Shown here one piece after another: positions 17,198 through 26,915 of a DNA stretch of 64,000 nucleotides. The DNA lies in the NCBI RefSeq assembly GCF_041200145.1, contig NZ_CP165734.1, positions 2,604,001 to 2,668,000 on the forward strand. The letters run 5' to 3'. The stretch is from Bradyrhizobium sp. LLZ17 (GTDB taxonomy: Bacteria > Pseudomonadota > Alphaproteobacteria > Rhizobiales > Xanthobacteraceae). Numbering within the stretch: the first letter of the stretch is position 1; the number at the start of each line of letters is the position of its first letter. The notes under the pieces are model-generated. The model searched no databases. It worked only from the letters and a program-made list of their open reading frames with translations, and was not told where the DNA came from. The position numbers and the translations under genes were made by a program.

Positions 17198-18148
17198 TCA
17201 ATCTCTGCCGCGCTGATCCATCTGCGGCCGTCCTATCCACGCCCTGTTGAGACAACGCGTCATCCAGTCAGGTTGCGGCTCGCCTCGCAGCCGCGCCTGT
17301 GCTTCCTGGTAGGGACCGACATAGCGCAGCCGATCGGGCAATTTCGGATACACCCGCCGGATCCATCTCAGCGCGTTGTCGGCGGACATCGTCTCGCGCT
17401 CGTCCAGTTCAAGTCCGAAGCCCGCACGCAGCCGCTCCGGCAGCAGGCTCGCCGTGAGCGCGCGATACCATCGCGGTGGCCGCAGCCACGGACGCGCGCC
17501 GCCAAGAATTTGCGTGGCGATTTCGCGTGCGGCCGCGCTGACGGTCAACGTCTCCGACTGCACCATCGCCGCGGTGTAGGCGGCGAAGCCGGCCCAGTCC
17601 GCCGGCAGGTCATCGGCCGTCAATCCGAACAAGGCGCCGAACTGCTTGCTCTCGGCCCAGTAGCGCTCGCGCTCGTCCACCGAGAGCGGCGGCAGGACCA
17701 GGTCATGGGCCATGAGCGCGGTCTCGACCAGCGTCGCATGAACCCAGCGCAGCGACGGGATATCGTTGGCGCAGTAGCGCGAGCCGGCCGCGAACGGACC
17801 GACCGTCACGGGCATCGTTCCGACGATCATCGTATGACGCCGATGCAATTGCCGGGATGACAGCAGCGCGCGGTCGAGCGAGCCGAACACCATCGCAAAG
17901 ACGATGTCGAAGGTGCGGTGGAAGCGGCCGATCGGATCGGCCAAGGTCCGCGAATGCTCAGCAATGGCCGCGGCCACCCAGGGATGGGCCAGTTGCAGCA
18001 GCAGCGCGCGGCCGGCGCCAAGAAAGACGACCGCCTCCCGATCGATCTGCCAGGTCACCGAGGACGGGCCGAATACGCCCGGGACTGGTCCCGCCGCGTC
18101 AGCCCGGACCCGATCGAGGGCAGATTCCAGATCTTTCTCGGACACCAC
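17198..18148 (-). CDS. Oxygenase MpaB family protein (DUF2236)
   Basis: A 316-residue protein of the DUF2236/MpaB family, named after a fungal oxygenase of mycophenolic acid synthesis and related to latex-clearing heme proteins. Typical features are the early LLLQLAHPWVAAAIAEHS segment, a conserved RWVHATLVETAL stretch with a histidine suited to heme binding, and a basic C-terminal region. The family probably binds heme b and oxidises hydrophobic substrates; the substrate here is unknown. The gene is immediately downstream of fixS on the same strand (76 bp), possibly by read-through. Confidence 0.82.
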   Translation of the reverse strand: MVSEKDLESALDRVRADAAGPVPGVFGPSSVTWQIDREAVVFLGAGRALLLQLAHPWVAAAIAEHSRTLADPIGRFHRTFDIVFAMVFGSLDRALLSSRQLHRRHTMIVGTMPVTVGPFAAGSRYCANDIPSLRWVHATLVETALMAHDLVLPPLSVDERERYWAESKQFGALFGLTADDLPADWAGFAAYTAAMVQSETLTVSAAAREIATQILGGARPWLRPPRWYRALTASLLPERLRAGFGLELDERETMSADNALRWIRRVYPKLPDRLRYVGPYQEAQARLRGEPQPDWMTRCLNRAWIGRPQMDQRGRD

Positions 18149-18224
18149 TTTGCGAGACCTTTCGACTGCGGACGGAGACTGACCATCCGCAGGGCCTGTG
18201 GCGATTCAATGAAGGCGATCTTCG

Positions 18225-18392
18225 CTAGCGCTTGGCCGGCACTTGCTCCGGGGGATCGTCGTCGGCGATCGCCCGCCAGGCGGCGCCGTCGAGATCGTCA
18301 TACTGGCCGCTGCGGAGCGACCAGAGGAAGCCGACCAGGCCGGCAAGTCCGAGCATGAGCGCCAGCGGGACCAGGATGACCAGGATTTCCAT
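18225..18392 (-). CDS. fixS: cbb3 oxidase maturation protein FixS/CcoS
   Basis: A 55-residue protein with one N-terminal transmembrane helix (MEILVILVPLALMLGLAGLV) and an acidic cytoplasmic tail (QYDDLDGAAW), the signature of CcoS/FixS. It is needed to load cofactors into cbb3 oxidase. Its ATG overlaps the fixI stop codon by one base (TGATG), so translation is coupled. It is the last gene of fixGHIS. Confidence 0.92.
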   Translation of the reverse strand: MEILVILVPLALMLGLAGLVGFLWSLRSGQYDDLDGAAWRAIADDDPPEQVPAKR

Positions 18393-20584
18393 CACAAAAT
18401 CTCCCGCGTGCGGCTGCGTGCCCGCAGCGAATTCAGCATCACCAGGATCGACGATCCGCTCATCGCCGCCGCCGCGATCAGGGGCGTCACGATTCCGCTG
18501 ATCGCAACCGGCACCGCTAGCAGATTATAGCCGATCGCGAGCCAGAGGTTCTGCCGCATCAAATGCAGCGCCCTGCGCGCGGAATCGATCGCCGCAACCA
18601 CCGGCACCAGCGGCTGGCCAAGGAAGACGAGGTCGGCGGTCACCTGGCTCAGATGCGCGGCCGAGATCGGCGACATCGAAACATGGGCGGCAGCGAGCGA
18701 GGGCGCGTCGTTCATGCCGTCGCCGACCATCAGCACTTTTGCGCCCCGCTGCTTCAATTCCTCGATCCGCGCAATCTTGTCGGCCGGCGTGACGCCGGCG
18801 CGCCATTCGGCGATGCCGAGGGCGTCGGCCGCCGCCCTCACCGCCGGTTCGCGGTCGCCGGACAGGATCTCGATGCCGATATTGCGCGCCTTCAGCGCCG
18901 CGATCACCGCTTGCGCATCCGGACGCAGGCCCTGACGCACCGAGAGGATGAACTTTTCGTTGCCCCTGCTGAAAGCCACGACCGACGCTTCGGGATCGCG
19001 ATGGGTCGCATCGCCGGTCAACGCCTCGGCGCCGCAGAACGATGGCCGGCCAAGGCGGACTTCGACGCCGTCCACCGTGGCGCGCACGCCCTGCCCGGCT
19101 TCCTCGACCGCACCGATCACCGGCGATATGGCCCCTGCGGCCTGTGCGACCGCGGCCGCGACGGGATGATGGCTCGACAACGCCAGCCGGCCGGCGAGTT
19201 GGAAGATATCGGCGGGAATCCCGGCTGTGTTGGTGACTTCGAGATCAGGCAGGGTCAGCGTGCCGGTCTTGTCGAAGATGACATGATCGGCCTCGGCCAG
19301 CCGCTCGATGGCATCGCCCGAATTGAGCAGCACACCGGACTTGAACATCGCGCCGGAAGCGACCGTCTGCACCGTCGGGATCGCAAGTCCAAGTGCGCAG
19401 GGACAGGTGATGATCAGCACGGCGACGCCGGTCACGATCGCATCATGCCAGCTCGCGCCGGCGACGACCCAGCCAAGGATGGTCAGCAGTGCGGTCGCAT
19501 GCACCACCGGCGCATAGAGCCGAGAGGCGCGATCAGCCAGCCGCATGTAGCGTGAGCGAGCCTGGAGCGCGTTGTCGAGCAGCCGGGTGATCTCGGCCAG
19601 CAGCGTCGCCTCGGAGGCCGCCGAGACTCGCACCCGCAGGGTGCCTGAGATATTCATCGAGCCGGCATACACCGCGGTGCCCTGCCCGGCCGTGACATAG
19701 AGCGTCTCGCCGGTGATCAGGCTCTGGTCGATCTCGGAGCGCCCTTCGATCACGGTCCCGTCGACCGCGCAGCGCTCGCCCGGGCGTAGCAGAACGATGT
19801 CGCCGGCTCGAATCGCGGCGACCGGCACCTGCGAGATCTCGTCGGGGCCGATGAATTTGGCCGCCGTCTCGGCCTTCAGCGCGGCGAGATTGCCGGCGAC
19901 CGCGCGGGTCCGCCGCCGCATGTTCTGGTCGAGGACACGACCGACCAACAGGAAGGTGAGCAGCATGATCGCCGCATCAAAATAGGCGTGCTCGGCGTGG
20001 TTGATGGTCTCGACCACGGACATGCCGAGCGCAAGGCACACCCCGATCGAGATCGGAACGTCCATGTTCGTGGTGTTTTTCGACAGCGCGCGCCAGGCCG
20101 AGCGGAAGAACGGCTGGCCGACATAGGCTGCCGCCGGCAGGGCGATCAGCGCCGACAGCCAGTGAAAGAAGTCGCGCTGCTCGGGCAGCATGTCCGAGAC
20201 GTTGCCGGACCACACCGGGATCGACAGCATCATCACGTTCATGGTCGCAAACGCCGCGACCCCGAGGCAGCGCAGCAGGAAGCGCGATTCCGCCACCTCG
20301 GTCGCCTCCGCGCTCTCGGTCTCGTAAGGGTAGGCTTTGTAGCCGAGCTGTTCGAGGCGATCGATGAAGCTGGCAGGATCGAGCGTGCCTTGCTTCCATT
20401 CCAGCGCGACGCGCCGGTCGGTGAGATTCACGCGCGCCAGCGTGACGTCGGGAATGGCGGATAGGCCACGCTCGATCTTGGCCATGCATCCGGCGCAGTG
20501 CACACCTTCGACGGCGAGATCAATGTGCTGCAGGCCTTCGCCGGCGGCCCGGACATAGTGAGAGAAATCGCGCGTCACCTGCAT
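18392..20584 (-). CDS. fixI: Copper-exporting P-type ATPase FixI/CcoI
   Basis: A 730-residue P1B ATPase. The N-terminal heavy-metal domain has Cys30-Ala-Gly-Cys33 (VEGVHCAGC). Eight membrane helices are expected, with the transport motif CPC (ITCPCALGLAIP), the phosphorylation site DKTGTLT, the nucleotide-binding HP motif (SSHHPVAAAV) and the hinge GDGMNDAPSL. It delivers copper across the cytoplasmic membrane for the CuB site of cbb3 oxidase rather than for detoxification. It starts nine bases after fixH and is coupled to fixS. Confidence 0.95.
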   Translation of the reverse strand: MQVTRDFSHYVRAAGEGLQHIDLAVEGVHCAGCMAKIERGLSAIPDVTLARVNLTDRRVALEWKQGTLDPASFIDRLEQLGYKAYPYETESAEATEVAESRFLLRCLGVAAFATMNVMMLSIPVWSGNVSDMLPEQRDFFHWLSALIALPAAAYVGQPFFRSAWRALSKNTTNMDVPISIGVCLALGMSVVETINHAEHAYFDAAIMLLTFLLVGRVLDQNMRRRTRAVAGNLAALKAETAAKFIGPDEISQVPVAAIRAGDIVLLRPGERCAVDGTVIEGRSEIDQSLITGETLYVTAGQGTAVYAGSMNISGTLRVRVSAASEATLLAEITRLLDNALQARSRYMRLADRASRLYAPVVHATALLTILGWVVAGASWHDAIVTGVAVLIITCPCALGLAIPTVQTVASGAMFKSGVLLNSGDAIERLAEADHVIFDKTGTLTLPDLEVTNTAGIPADIFQLAGRLALSSHHPVAAAVAQAAGAISPVIGAVEEAGQGVRATVDGVEVRLGRPSFCGAEALTGDATHRDPEASVVAFSRGNEKFILSVRQGLRPDAQAVIAALKARNIGIEILSGDREPAVRAAADALGIAEWRAGVTPADKIARIEELKQRGAKVLMVGDGMNDAPSLAAAHVSMSPISAAHLSQVTADLVFLGQPLVPVVAAIDSARRALHLMRQNLWLAIGYNLLAVPVAISGIVTPLIAAAAMSGSSILVMLNSLRARSRTREIL

Positions 20585-20593
20585 GGGGTTCTC

Positions 20594-21085
20594 TCAATTC
20601 AGGATCACGCGGTTGCGCGACATGAACACGCGCTCGCCCCGCGCGTCGCCCTCGATCACGAGGTCCCACTGTCCCGGCGCAACGGAAGCAGTGCTGCCGC
20701 GATAGATTCCGACGCCGGCCTCCGCGAGTTCGACCGCGAGATCGGCGCGCTTGTCGGTCGGCCGTTCCAGGCGGCCGCCGAACTTCAATCCGGTCATCGG
20801 CTGGCCGCTGGCATCGCGGGCCTCGACCTGGAGCGTGGCGCCACCATCGGTGCTGCGCTCGATATGGGCGTCAACCCGCCATTTGCGCGCGGCCTGATCC
20901 TGCGCCGCCGAGATCTCCCGGTCATAGCTCAGCCCCGCCGCATAGGGGCTATCGACCTCGGTGCCCGGCAGCGTCGCGATCGCGAGCTTCATCATGGTCA
21001 CGTTGACGCCGATCACGACGCCGAAGAAGGCGACCAATATCGCGAGCACTTTTGTTCCGGTCAGCGGCTTCGGTGCGGATGCCAT
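20594..21085 (-). CDS. fixH: cbb3 oxidase assembly protein FixH
   Basis: A 163-residue protein with one N-terminal membrane helix (about 13-33, VLAILVAFFGVVIGVNVTMM) and a periplasmic immunoglobulin-like domain, as in FixH. The FixH family is required for cbb3 oxidase assembly and acts near the copper-handling step with FixI. The GTEVDSPYAAGLSYDREI stretch is the conserved FixH core. It lies 19 bp after fixG in the operon. Confidence 0.92.
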   Translation of the reverse strand: MASAPKPLTGTKVLAILVAFFGVVIGVNVTMMKLAIATLPGTEVDSPYAAGLSYDREISAAQDQAARKWRVDAHIERSTDGGATLQVEARDASGQPMTGLKFGGRLERPTDKRADLAVELAEAGVGIYRGSTASVAPGQWDLVIEGDARGERVFMSRNRVILN

Positions 21086-21104
21086 GACGAACTCCAGGAG
21101 TTTT

Positions 21105-22571
21105 CTAGGGCGAAACGAAATTGTCGGTGGCGGACGCGGCCTCGCCGAGGCCGATATCGGTCACGTGGAAACGCACGGGGATCGACTTCTCCGGATTGAC
21201 CTCCGCCGGCGCGGTCACGAGCAGCCGCAGCTCGCTGGTGGCATCACGGGGGATCACGATCATCGGCCGGTCCGGCGTCACCGAGTCCACTCCGACGACA
21301 TGGATCGTGGCATTGACCGGCCCGTCGGCGTCGATCGCGATGACGCGGTCGTAACCGCTCTTGTTCAGCAGCCGAACCGTATAGGCGTTGCGGATCGAAC
21401 CGTCGCTGAGCCTGACCGCGACCGGATTGCGGTCGTGCAGCACGTTGACGTCGAGCAGGCTGCGGGTCGCCAGGGTGTAGAGCATGATGCCGCCGACGGC
21501 AGTGATGATCGCGCTGTAGACGACAGTGCGGGCACGGACGATGCGATAGATCGGCGCCTTGCCGTCCTGGCGGCGCTGGATGTTGATGTCGTTGTCGTAG
21601 GCGATCAGGCGGGTCGGCCGGCCGATCTTGGCCATCACGTTGTCGCAGGCGTCGATGCAGAGCCCGCACTGGATGCATTCGAGCTGCGGCCCGTTGCGGA
21701 TGTCGATGCCGGTCGGGCAGACCGCGACACATTGATAGCAGTCGACGCAGTCGCCGGCGTGCTCGCCGAGCGCGCGCAGCTCGGCGGCCTTTTTCACCGA
21801 GGTGCGCTTCTCGCCGCGATCGTAGCGATAGGTGACGTTGAGCGCCCATTCGTCGGTGAGCGCGGCCTGGATGCGCGGCCACGGGCACATATAGGTGCAG
21901 ACCTGCTCGCGCATGTAGCCGGCGAGCGCGTAGGTGGTGACGGTGAGAATGCCGATCCAGATATAGGCGATCATCGGCGCCTGGAAGGTGACGAGCTGCT
22001 TCACCAGCGTCGGCGCGTCGTTGAAGTAGAGAACCCAGGCGCCGCCGGTCCACCAGGCGATCAGCAGCCAGATCGAATGCTTCAGCACGATCTCCGAGAT
22101 GCGCTCGAGCCTCATCGGGTCAGATGATTTGTCCTTTTTCATCCGCTCGCGGCGATCGCCTTCGATCAGGCGTTCGACGGCGTAGAACAGGTCGGTCCAG
22201 ACCGTCTGCGGACAGAGATAGCCGCACCAGATGCGGCCGCCGACGGAATTCATCAGAAACAGCGCCACCGCGGCGACGATCAACAGACCGGTGAAGTAAT
22301 AGACCTCCTGCGGCCACAGCTCGATGAAGAAAAAATAGAAGCGGCTGTTGGGGAGATCGATCAGCACCGCCTGGCTGGGGGCACCGAGGCCGCGGTTCCA
22401 GCGCACGAACGGCAGGAAATAGTAGACGCCCAGGCAAAAGGCCATCAGGCCCCATTTGATCCGGCGGAAGGTACCGGACACGCTCTGGGGATAGACTTTC
22501 TTGCGGGCTGCGTAGAGCGGTCCGTAGTCGTCTTCCGATGTGGGCTCGCTAGGATTCACGGGTTTGTTCAT
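21105..22571 (-). CDS. fixG: Membrane ferredoxin-like protein FixG/CcoG
   Basis: A 488-residue membrane protein with several N-terminal helices and a 4Fe-4S double-cluster domain (CVDCYQCVAVCPTGI and CIQCGLCIDACDN). A C-terminal IgE-like periplasmic domain follows (FixG_C). CcoG homologues reduce Cu(II) for cbb3 oxidase biogenesis. I start at MNKPVNPSEP (22571), 57 bp after a FixK box. The upstream open extension contains that regulatory region, so it is not coding. First gene of fixGHIS. Confidence 0.94.
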   Translation of the reverse strand: MNKPVNPSEPTSEDDYGPLYAARKKVYPQSVSGTFRRIKWGLMAFCLGVYYFLPFVRWNRGLGAPSQAVLIDLPNSRFYFFFIELWPQEVYYFTGLLIVAAVALFLMNSVGGRIWCGYLCPQTVWTDLFYAVERLIEGDRRERMKKDKSSDPMRLERISEIVLKHSIWLLIAWWTGGAWVLYFNDAPTLVKQLVTFQAPMIAYIWIGILTVTTYALAGYMREQVCTYMCPWPRIQAALTDEWALNVTYRYDRGEKRTSVKKAAELRALGEHAGDCVDCYQCVAVCPTGIDIRNGPQLECIQCGLCIDACDNVMAKIGRPTRLIAYDNDINIQRRQDGKAPIYRIVRARTVVYSAIITAVGGIMLYTLATRSLLDVNVLHDRNPVAVRLSDGSIRNAYTVRLLNKSGYDRVIAIDADGPVNATIHVVGVDSVTPDRPMIVIPRDATSELRLLVTAPAEVNPEKSIPVRFHVTDIGLGEAASATDNFVSP

Positions 22572-22627
22572 CGCTCTGCAGTCTGGAGAAGGTGCGATTA
22601 AACCTAGAGCCGGCGCCGCCGCGTCGA

Positions 22628-22641
22628 TTGATCCAGCGCAA
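22628..22641 (-). promoter_or_regulatory. FixK2 box of fixGHIS
   Basis: On the minus strand TTGCGCTGGATCAA, fitting the FixK2 consensus TTG(A/C)-N6-(T/G)CAA exactly. It ends 57 bp before the fixG ATG, nearly the same distance as the box before fixN. Confidence 0.85.
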
Positions 22642-22682
22642 ACGAGGGCGCTTTTGTTCGCCCCTGTCCGCATCCAAATCGA

Positions 22683-23558
22683 CTATTTTCCGCCGCCCAG
22701 CGAGTGGACGTAGACCGCCATCGCCTTGATGGTGGCGGGATCGAGCCGCCCTTCCCAGGCCGGCATGACACCGGCGCGGCCATTGCTGATGGTCTCGATC
22801 AGGGTTGCCTCGTCGGAGCCATAGAGCCAGATCTTGTCGGTCAGGTTCGGGGCGCCCAGCTCCGGGTTGCCCTTGCCGGCCTCGCCGTGGCAGGCGACGC
22901 AATTCTCGGCGAAGATCTTCTCGCCCTTGGCGGCGTCATAGCCCTTGCGAGTCGGAAGACCCGACAGCGCGCGAACATAGTTAGCTGCTGTGACGATCTC
23001 GTCGGGCTTCAGCACGCCGTCCTTGCCGAAGGCGAGCATCTGGCCTTCATGCGTCTTGGCGTGACCGGAGCGCGCGCCGAACTGGATGGTCTGCATGATC
23101 TGGTCGAGCGTTCCGCCCCACAGCCAGTCGTCGTCGTTCAGGTTGGGAAAACCCTTGGCGCCGGCGGCGCCGCTGCCGTGACACGGGGCGCAATTGTCGC
23201 CGAACACGGTCTTGCCCTTGGCACGGGCGAGCGCCAGCAGCGCGGGATCCTTCTCGATGTCGGCGAGCGAGGCCGCACCCAGCGCGACCATCTTGTCACC
23301 GCGGATCTTCTCGAGGTTGGCGAGCTCGACCGCGACGTCGGCGCGCGAGGAATACCCGATCACGCCGCGCGTATGGCCCGAGATCAACGGCCAGGCCGGA
23401 TAGACGACCCAGTAGCCGATCGCCCAGACGATGGTGAGGTAGAACGTAATCACCCACCAGCGCGGCAGCGGCGTGTTGAGCTCCTTGATGCCGTCCCACT
23501 CGTGCCCGGTCGTTGACCTGCCGGAAACGGAATCGAAGTCGCCGTGATGATCTGTCAT
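22683..23558 (-). CDS. fixP: cbb3 oxidase di-heme cytochrome c subunit FixP
   Basis: A 291-residue subunit. An N-terminal membrane anchor (about 35-57, WVITFYLTIVWAIGYWVVYP) is followed by two cytochrome c domains with heme sites Cys123-Ala-Pro-Cys-His127 and Cys220-Val-Ala-Cys-His224. It passes electrons from soluble cytochrome c to FixO and the catalytic subunit on the periplasmic side. It is the last gene of fixNOQP, six bases after fixQ. Confidence 0.96.
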   Translation of the reverse strand: MTDHHGDFDSVSGRSTTGHEWDGIKELNTPLPRWWVITFYLTIVWAIGYWVVYPAWPLISGHTRGVIGYSSRADVAVELANLEKIRGDKMVALGAASLADIEKDPALLALARAKGKTVFGDNCAPCHGSGAAGAKGFPNLNDDDWLWGGTLDQIMQTIQFGARSGHAKTHEGQMLAFGKDGVLKPDEIVTAANYVRALSGLPTRKGYDAAKGEKIFAENCVACHGEAGKGNPELGAPNLTDKIWLYGSDEATLIETISNGRAGVMPAWEGRLDPATIKAMAVYVHSLGGGK

Positions 23559-23564
23559 GATCTC

Positions 23565-23729
23565 TTACTCCTCGCGCAACGGCAGGCGTGCCGCTTCGTC
23601 GAACGTGCCCTTGTTGCGGGGCCACAATGCGTAGGTGATGATCGCGAGAAAGATTGCGACGAAGACCGGGGTCCAGATCGTGGTGACGAGACCGGATGCG
23701 AGATTGTCGAGTGTCAGGATGGCTTTCAT
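23565..23729 (-). CDS. fixQ: cbb3 oxidase small subunit FixQ/CcoQ
   Basis: A 54-residue protein with one membrane helix (TTIWTPVFVAIFLAIITYAL) followed by a short polar tail (WPRNKGTFDEAARLPLREE), typical of CcoQ, which stabilises the cbb3 complex. It is placed between fixO (13 bp) and fixP (6 bp). Confidence 0.93.
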   Translation of the reverse strand: MKAILTLDNLASGLVTTIWTPVFVAIFLAIITYALWPRNKGTFDEAARLPLREE

Positions 23730-23742
23730 CGTTGATGCCTTC

Positions 23743-24477
23743 TCAGCGAAGATTGGCTTTCTCGTTGTAGATCTTGAAGTCGACCAGCGTGCCGAGCATC
23801 TGCAGGTACGAGATCAGCGCGTCCATCTCGGTCGGCGTCCCGGCCTTGCCATCGAAATTGCGCACTACCGCCTTGGCGTAGCGCTTGGTGAAGGCGTCGG
23901 AGCCGGCATTGTCCGGATCGGCCTGCGCCTTCATATCGGCGCCGGCGTTGGCGATCTGGTCGTCGGTATAGGGCACGCCGACGGTCCTCAAGGTGCGCAT
24001 GTGATCGGCGATCGTGTCGGGATCGACCTCGGTATGCGCCAGGAACGGATAACCGGGCATCACCGATTGCGGTACGATCGCGCGCGGGTTGGTCAGATGG
24101 GTGACGTGCCAGTCGTCGGAATATTTGGCGCCGACGCGAGCCAGATCAGGCCCGGTACGCTTGGAGCCCCACTGGAACGGGTGGTCGTACATGCTCTCGG
24201 CGGCAAGCGAGAAATGGCCGTAGCGCTCGACCTCGTCGCGCAGCGGCCGGATCATCTGCGAATGGCAGAGATAGCAGCCCTCGCGGACATAGATGTTGCG
24301 CCCGGCGAGTTCCAGCGGCGTGTAGGGCCGTACCCCGTCGACCGCCTCGATCGTGCTCTTGAGATAGAACAGCGGGGTGATCTCGACGAGACCGCCGATC
24401 GCGATCACCAGCAAGATGCCGGCGATCAGGATGATCGAGTTTCTTTCGAAGACTTGGTGGCGTGTCCAGAACGACAT
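23743..24477 (-). CDS. fixO: cbb3 oxidase mono-heme cytochrome c subunit FixO
   Basis: A 244-residue subunit with an N-terminal anchor helix ([20 protein letters not shown]) and a single c-type heme site, Cys68-Tyr-Leu-Cys-His72 ([13 protein letters not shown]). The axial methionine is likely in SVMPGYPFL. It relays electrons from FixP to the binuclear centre in FixN. Ten bases separate it from fixN. Confidence 0.96.
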   Translation of the reverse strand: MSFWTRHQVFERNSIILIAGILLVIAIGGLVEITPLFYLKSTIEAVDGVRPYTPLELAGRNIYVREGCYLCHSQMIRPLRDEVERYGHFSLAAESMYDHPFQWGSKRTGPDLARVGAKYSDDWHVTHLTNPRAIVPQSVMPGYPFLAHTEVDPDTIADHMRTLRTVGVPYTDDQIANAGADMKAQADPDNAGSDAFTKRYAKAVVRNFDGKAGTPTEMDALISYLQMLGTLVDFKIYNEKANLR

Positions 24478-24487
24478 GGAGAACTCC

Positions 24488-26137
24488 TCATTCCGCCGGC
24501 TGGAGAGCGACGGGCATCTGAACTTCCGCTTCGCCGACGCGAACGGTCATCCAGAGATTGTAGGCCATGATCAGCGCGCCGATCAGGAACAGCGCGCCGC
24601 CGCCGGCACGGATGATGTAGAAGGGATGCATCGCCTCGACGGTTTCGATGAAGGAATATTCGAGGAAGCCGAGCGAGGTGTAGGCGCGCCACATCAGGCC
24701 CTGGAGGATGCCGGACACCCACATCGCCGAGATGTAGAGAACGATGCCGAGCGTCGCGATCCAGAAGTGCCAGTTGACGAGCTTCAGGCTGTACAGCTGC
24801 TTGCGATTCCAGGCCCACGGCACCAGGCAGTACAGCGCGCCGAAGGAGACGAACCCGACCCAGCCGAGCGCGCCGGAATGCACGTGGCCGATGGTCCAGT
24901 CGGTGTAATGGCTGAGCGAGTTGACCACCTTGATCGACATCATCGGACCTTCGAAGGTCGACATGCCGTAGAAGGCGACGGAGACCACCAGCATGCGCAG
25001 CACGGGATCGGTGCGCAGCTTGTCCCAGGCACCCGACAGCGTCATCAGGCCGTTGATCATGCCGCCCCAGGAGGGCATCCACAGCATGATCGAGAAGGTC
25101 ATGCCCAGCGTCTGCGTCCAGTCCGGCAGCGCGGTGTAGTGCAGATGATGCGGACCGGCCCAGATGTAGAGGAAGATCAGCGCCCAGAAATGGATGATCG
25201 AGAGCCGATAGGAATAGATCGGCCGCTCGGCGCGCTTCGGAATGAAGTAGTACATGATGGCGAGGAAGCCCGCGGTCAGGAAGAAGCCGACCGCGTTATG
25301 GCCGTACCACCACTGGAACATGGCGTCCTGGATGCCGCCCCACGCAACGTACGACTTCGAGCCGAACACCGAGACGGGGAGCGCGGGATTATTGCCGAGA
25401 TGGAGCACGGCGATCGTCACGATGAAGGCGAGATAGAACCAGTTCGCAACGAAGATGTGCGGTTCCTTGCGCTTGATGAGGGTACCGAGGAACACCAGAA
25501 GATAGGTGACCCAGACGATCGTCAGCCAGAGATCCGCGTACCATTCAGGCTCGGCATATTCCTTCGACTGGGTGACGCCGAGCAAATAGCCGGTGCCGGC
25601 GATTAGGATGAAGAAGTTGTAGCCGACCACCACGAACCAGGGCGCGAGATCGCCGGCAAGACGCACGCGGCAGGTCTTCTGCACCACGTAGAACGACGTT
25701 GCGACCAACACGTTGCCGCCGAAGGCGAAGATCACCGCCGAGGTGTGCAGCGGCCTCAGGCGGCCAAAACTGGTCCAGGGCAGGTCGAGGTTCAGCGCGG
25801 GCCAGGCCAGTTGCGAGGCGATGATGAGGCCGACGAGGAAGCCCGCGATGCCCCAGAACACCGCCATGAAGGAGGAGAACTTGATCGGGCCCATATTGTA
25901 GTTGGGGCGGCCGTTGATCTCCGCAGGCGGCAGCGCCGCCGGCCGGTCGAAGTAGCGGTTCATGATGAAAAACACCGCGGCCAGGCTCGCAGCCGCGCTG
26001 AGCGCCGCGTGGAAGGCGAAGGGCGCGTCGACCGCCTTGGCCGAGGCGATCACGCAGAGAAAGGCGGTGACCGCAAACACGAGCGCCAGGCCGCTTTCAC
26101 CTGTTGTCATGGATTTGGAGATGGAGGGCTGCTGCAT
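24488..26137 (-). CDS. fixN: cbb3 oxidase catalytic subunit FixN
   Basis: A 549-residue heme-copper oxidase subunit with about 12-14 membrane helices; the length equals the characterised Bradyrhizobium FixN. CuB ligands are visible in [11 protein letters not shown] and [13 protein letters not shown], and the heme ligand region is in [14 protein letters not shown]. It reduces O2 to water at very low oxygen and pumps protons. I start at [10 protein letters not shown] (26137), 58 bp after a perfect FixK box; the longer open frame runs through the promoter. First gene of fixNOQP. Confidence 0.97.
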   Translation of the reverse strand: MQQPSISKSMTTGESGLALVFAVTAFLCVIASAKAVDAPFAFHAALSAAASLAAVFFIMNRYFDRPAALPPAEINGRPNYNMGPIKFSSFMAVFWGIAGFLVGLIIASQLAWPALNLDLPWTSFGRLRPLHTSAVIFAFGGNVLVATSFYVVQKTCRVRLAGDLAPWFVVVGYNFFILIAGTGYLLGVTQSKEYAEPEWYADLWLTIVWVTYLLVFLGTLIKRKEPHIFVANWFYLAFIVTIAVLHLGNNPALPVSVFGSKSYVAWGGIQDAMFQWWYGHNAVGFFLTAGFLAIMYYFIPKRAERPIYSYRLSIIHFWALIFLYIWAGPHHLHYTALPDWTQTLGMTFSIMLWMPSWGGMINGLMTLSGAWDKLRTDPVLRMLVVSVAFYGMSTFEGPMMSIKVVNSLSHYTDWTIGHVHSGALGWVGFVSFGALYCLVPWAWNRKQLYSLKLVNWHFWIATLGIVLYISAMWVSGILQGLMWRAYTSLGFLEYSFIETVEAMHPFYIIRAGGGALFLIGALIMAYNLWMTVRVGEAEVQMPVALQPAE

Positions 26138-26194
26138 CGCGGATTCTCTCTGAAAGAACACGAAGCCAGAAACCACATCCACGCTCGCGGGGAA

Positions 26195-26208
26195 TTGATT
26201 GAAATCAA
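26195..26208 (-). promoter_or_regulatory. FixK2 box of fixNOQP
   Basis: TTGATTGAAATCAA, a perfect TTGAT-N4-ATCAA palindrome, 58 bp before the fixN ATG. This is the classical FixK2/FNR-type activator site of the cbb3 oxidase operon. Confidence 0.93.
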
Positions 26209-26301
26209 GGGAGATGGATTTCTGTTGATGCCGATGACGGGCCAATCGGGAGGCTGGCCAAATTCTTCAGGTCTTCGACGATTCGACGGCGCCAGTTGAA
26301 G

Positions 26302-26447
26302 TGCCCTCTCCCCTTGTGGGAGAGGGCAGCGAGAAATTGCGGCAATCTCGTTTGGGTGAGGGGTTGTCTCCGCATCGAAAGCCTTCCCGTCGAGCGAACC
26401 CCTCATCCGGCGCTTCGCGCCACCTTCTCCCACAAGGGGAGAAGGAA
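26302..26447. repeat. Composite two-hairpin repeat (copy 1)
   Basis: Two hairpins, GCCCTCTCCCC-TTGT-GGGAGAGGGC and CCTTCTCCCACAAGGGGAGAAGG, flank a spacer of about 95 bp. The right half is the inverted copy of 40862-40907. Together with the FixK box it fills the gap between fixN and the CBS gene (26138-26452). Confidence 0.85.
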
Positions 26448-26452
26448 GAAAG

Positions 26453-26878
26453 TCAATCCCGCGCGCTCGCCTTGAGGGCTGCGATGACGTCCTCGCGGGC
26501 GATGATTCCGACCAGCTTCTGGGCGTGGTCGAGCACGATGATGCTCCGGATGCGGTGCTCGACCATGATCTGAAGCACCCGCGTCAGCCGCGTGTCGGGG
26601 CTGACATAGATGAACTCGGGCGTCATGACGTCGCCGACCTTGCGGCCCATCAGCTCGTGATAGCGCGGCAGCATCTGGCTCGGCGTGAAGGCGAAGCACT
26701 TCAGGATGTCGAACTTGGTGACGATGCCGACAACCTGCTCGTCATCCTCGACCGGATAGCTGTTGAAATCGTCGCGCTCGAACATCTCGCTGAGCTCGAG
26801 CAGGTCGAGATCGCGCCTGGCCGTCCGGACGTTGCGCGTCATGTAGCCGCCGACGGTTTGCTCGAGAAACTTGTACAC
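26453..26878 (-). CDS. Two-CBS-domain protein
   Basis: A 141-residue protein made of a CBS pair (about residues 8-65, YMTRNVRTARRDLDLLELSE, and 78-136, VGDVMTPEFIYVSPDTRLTR). Such stand-alone modules bind adenine nucleotides and sense energy state, often controlling a partner by contact. It is 37 bp after the UspA gene in the same direction and probably co-transcribed from the FixK-type box at 27809. In B. diazoefficiens the equivalent position between fixL and fixN holds a similar pair. Confidence 0.9.
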   Translation of the reverse strand: MYKFLEQTVGGYMTRNVRTARRDLDLLELSEMFERDDFNSYPVEDDEQVVGIVTKFDILKCFAFTPSQMLPRYHELMGRKVGDVMTPEFIYVSPDTRLTRVLQIMVEHRIRSIIVLDHAQKLVGIIAREDVIAALKASARD

Positions 26879-26915
26879 GGCGCGTCCTCCTCGATTGGTC
26901 TGTGTTCGCCGGCCG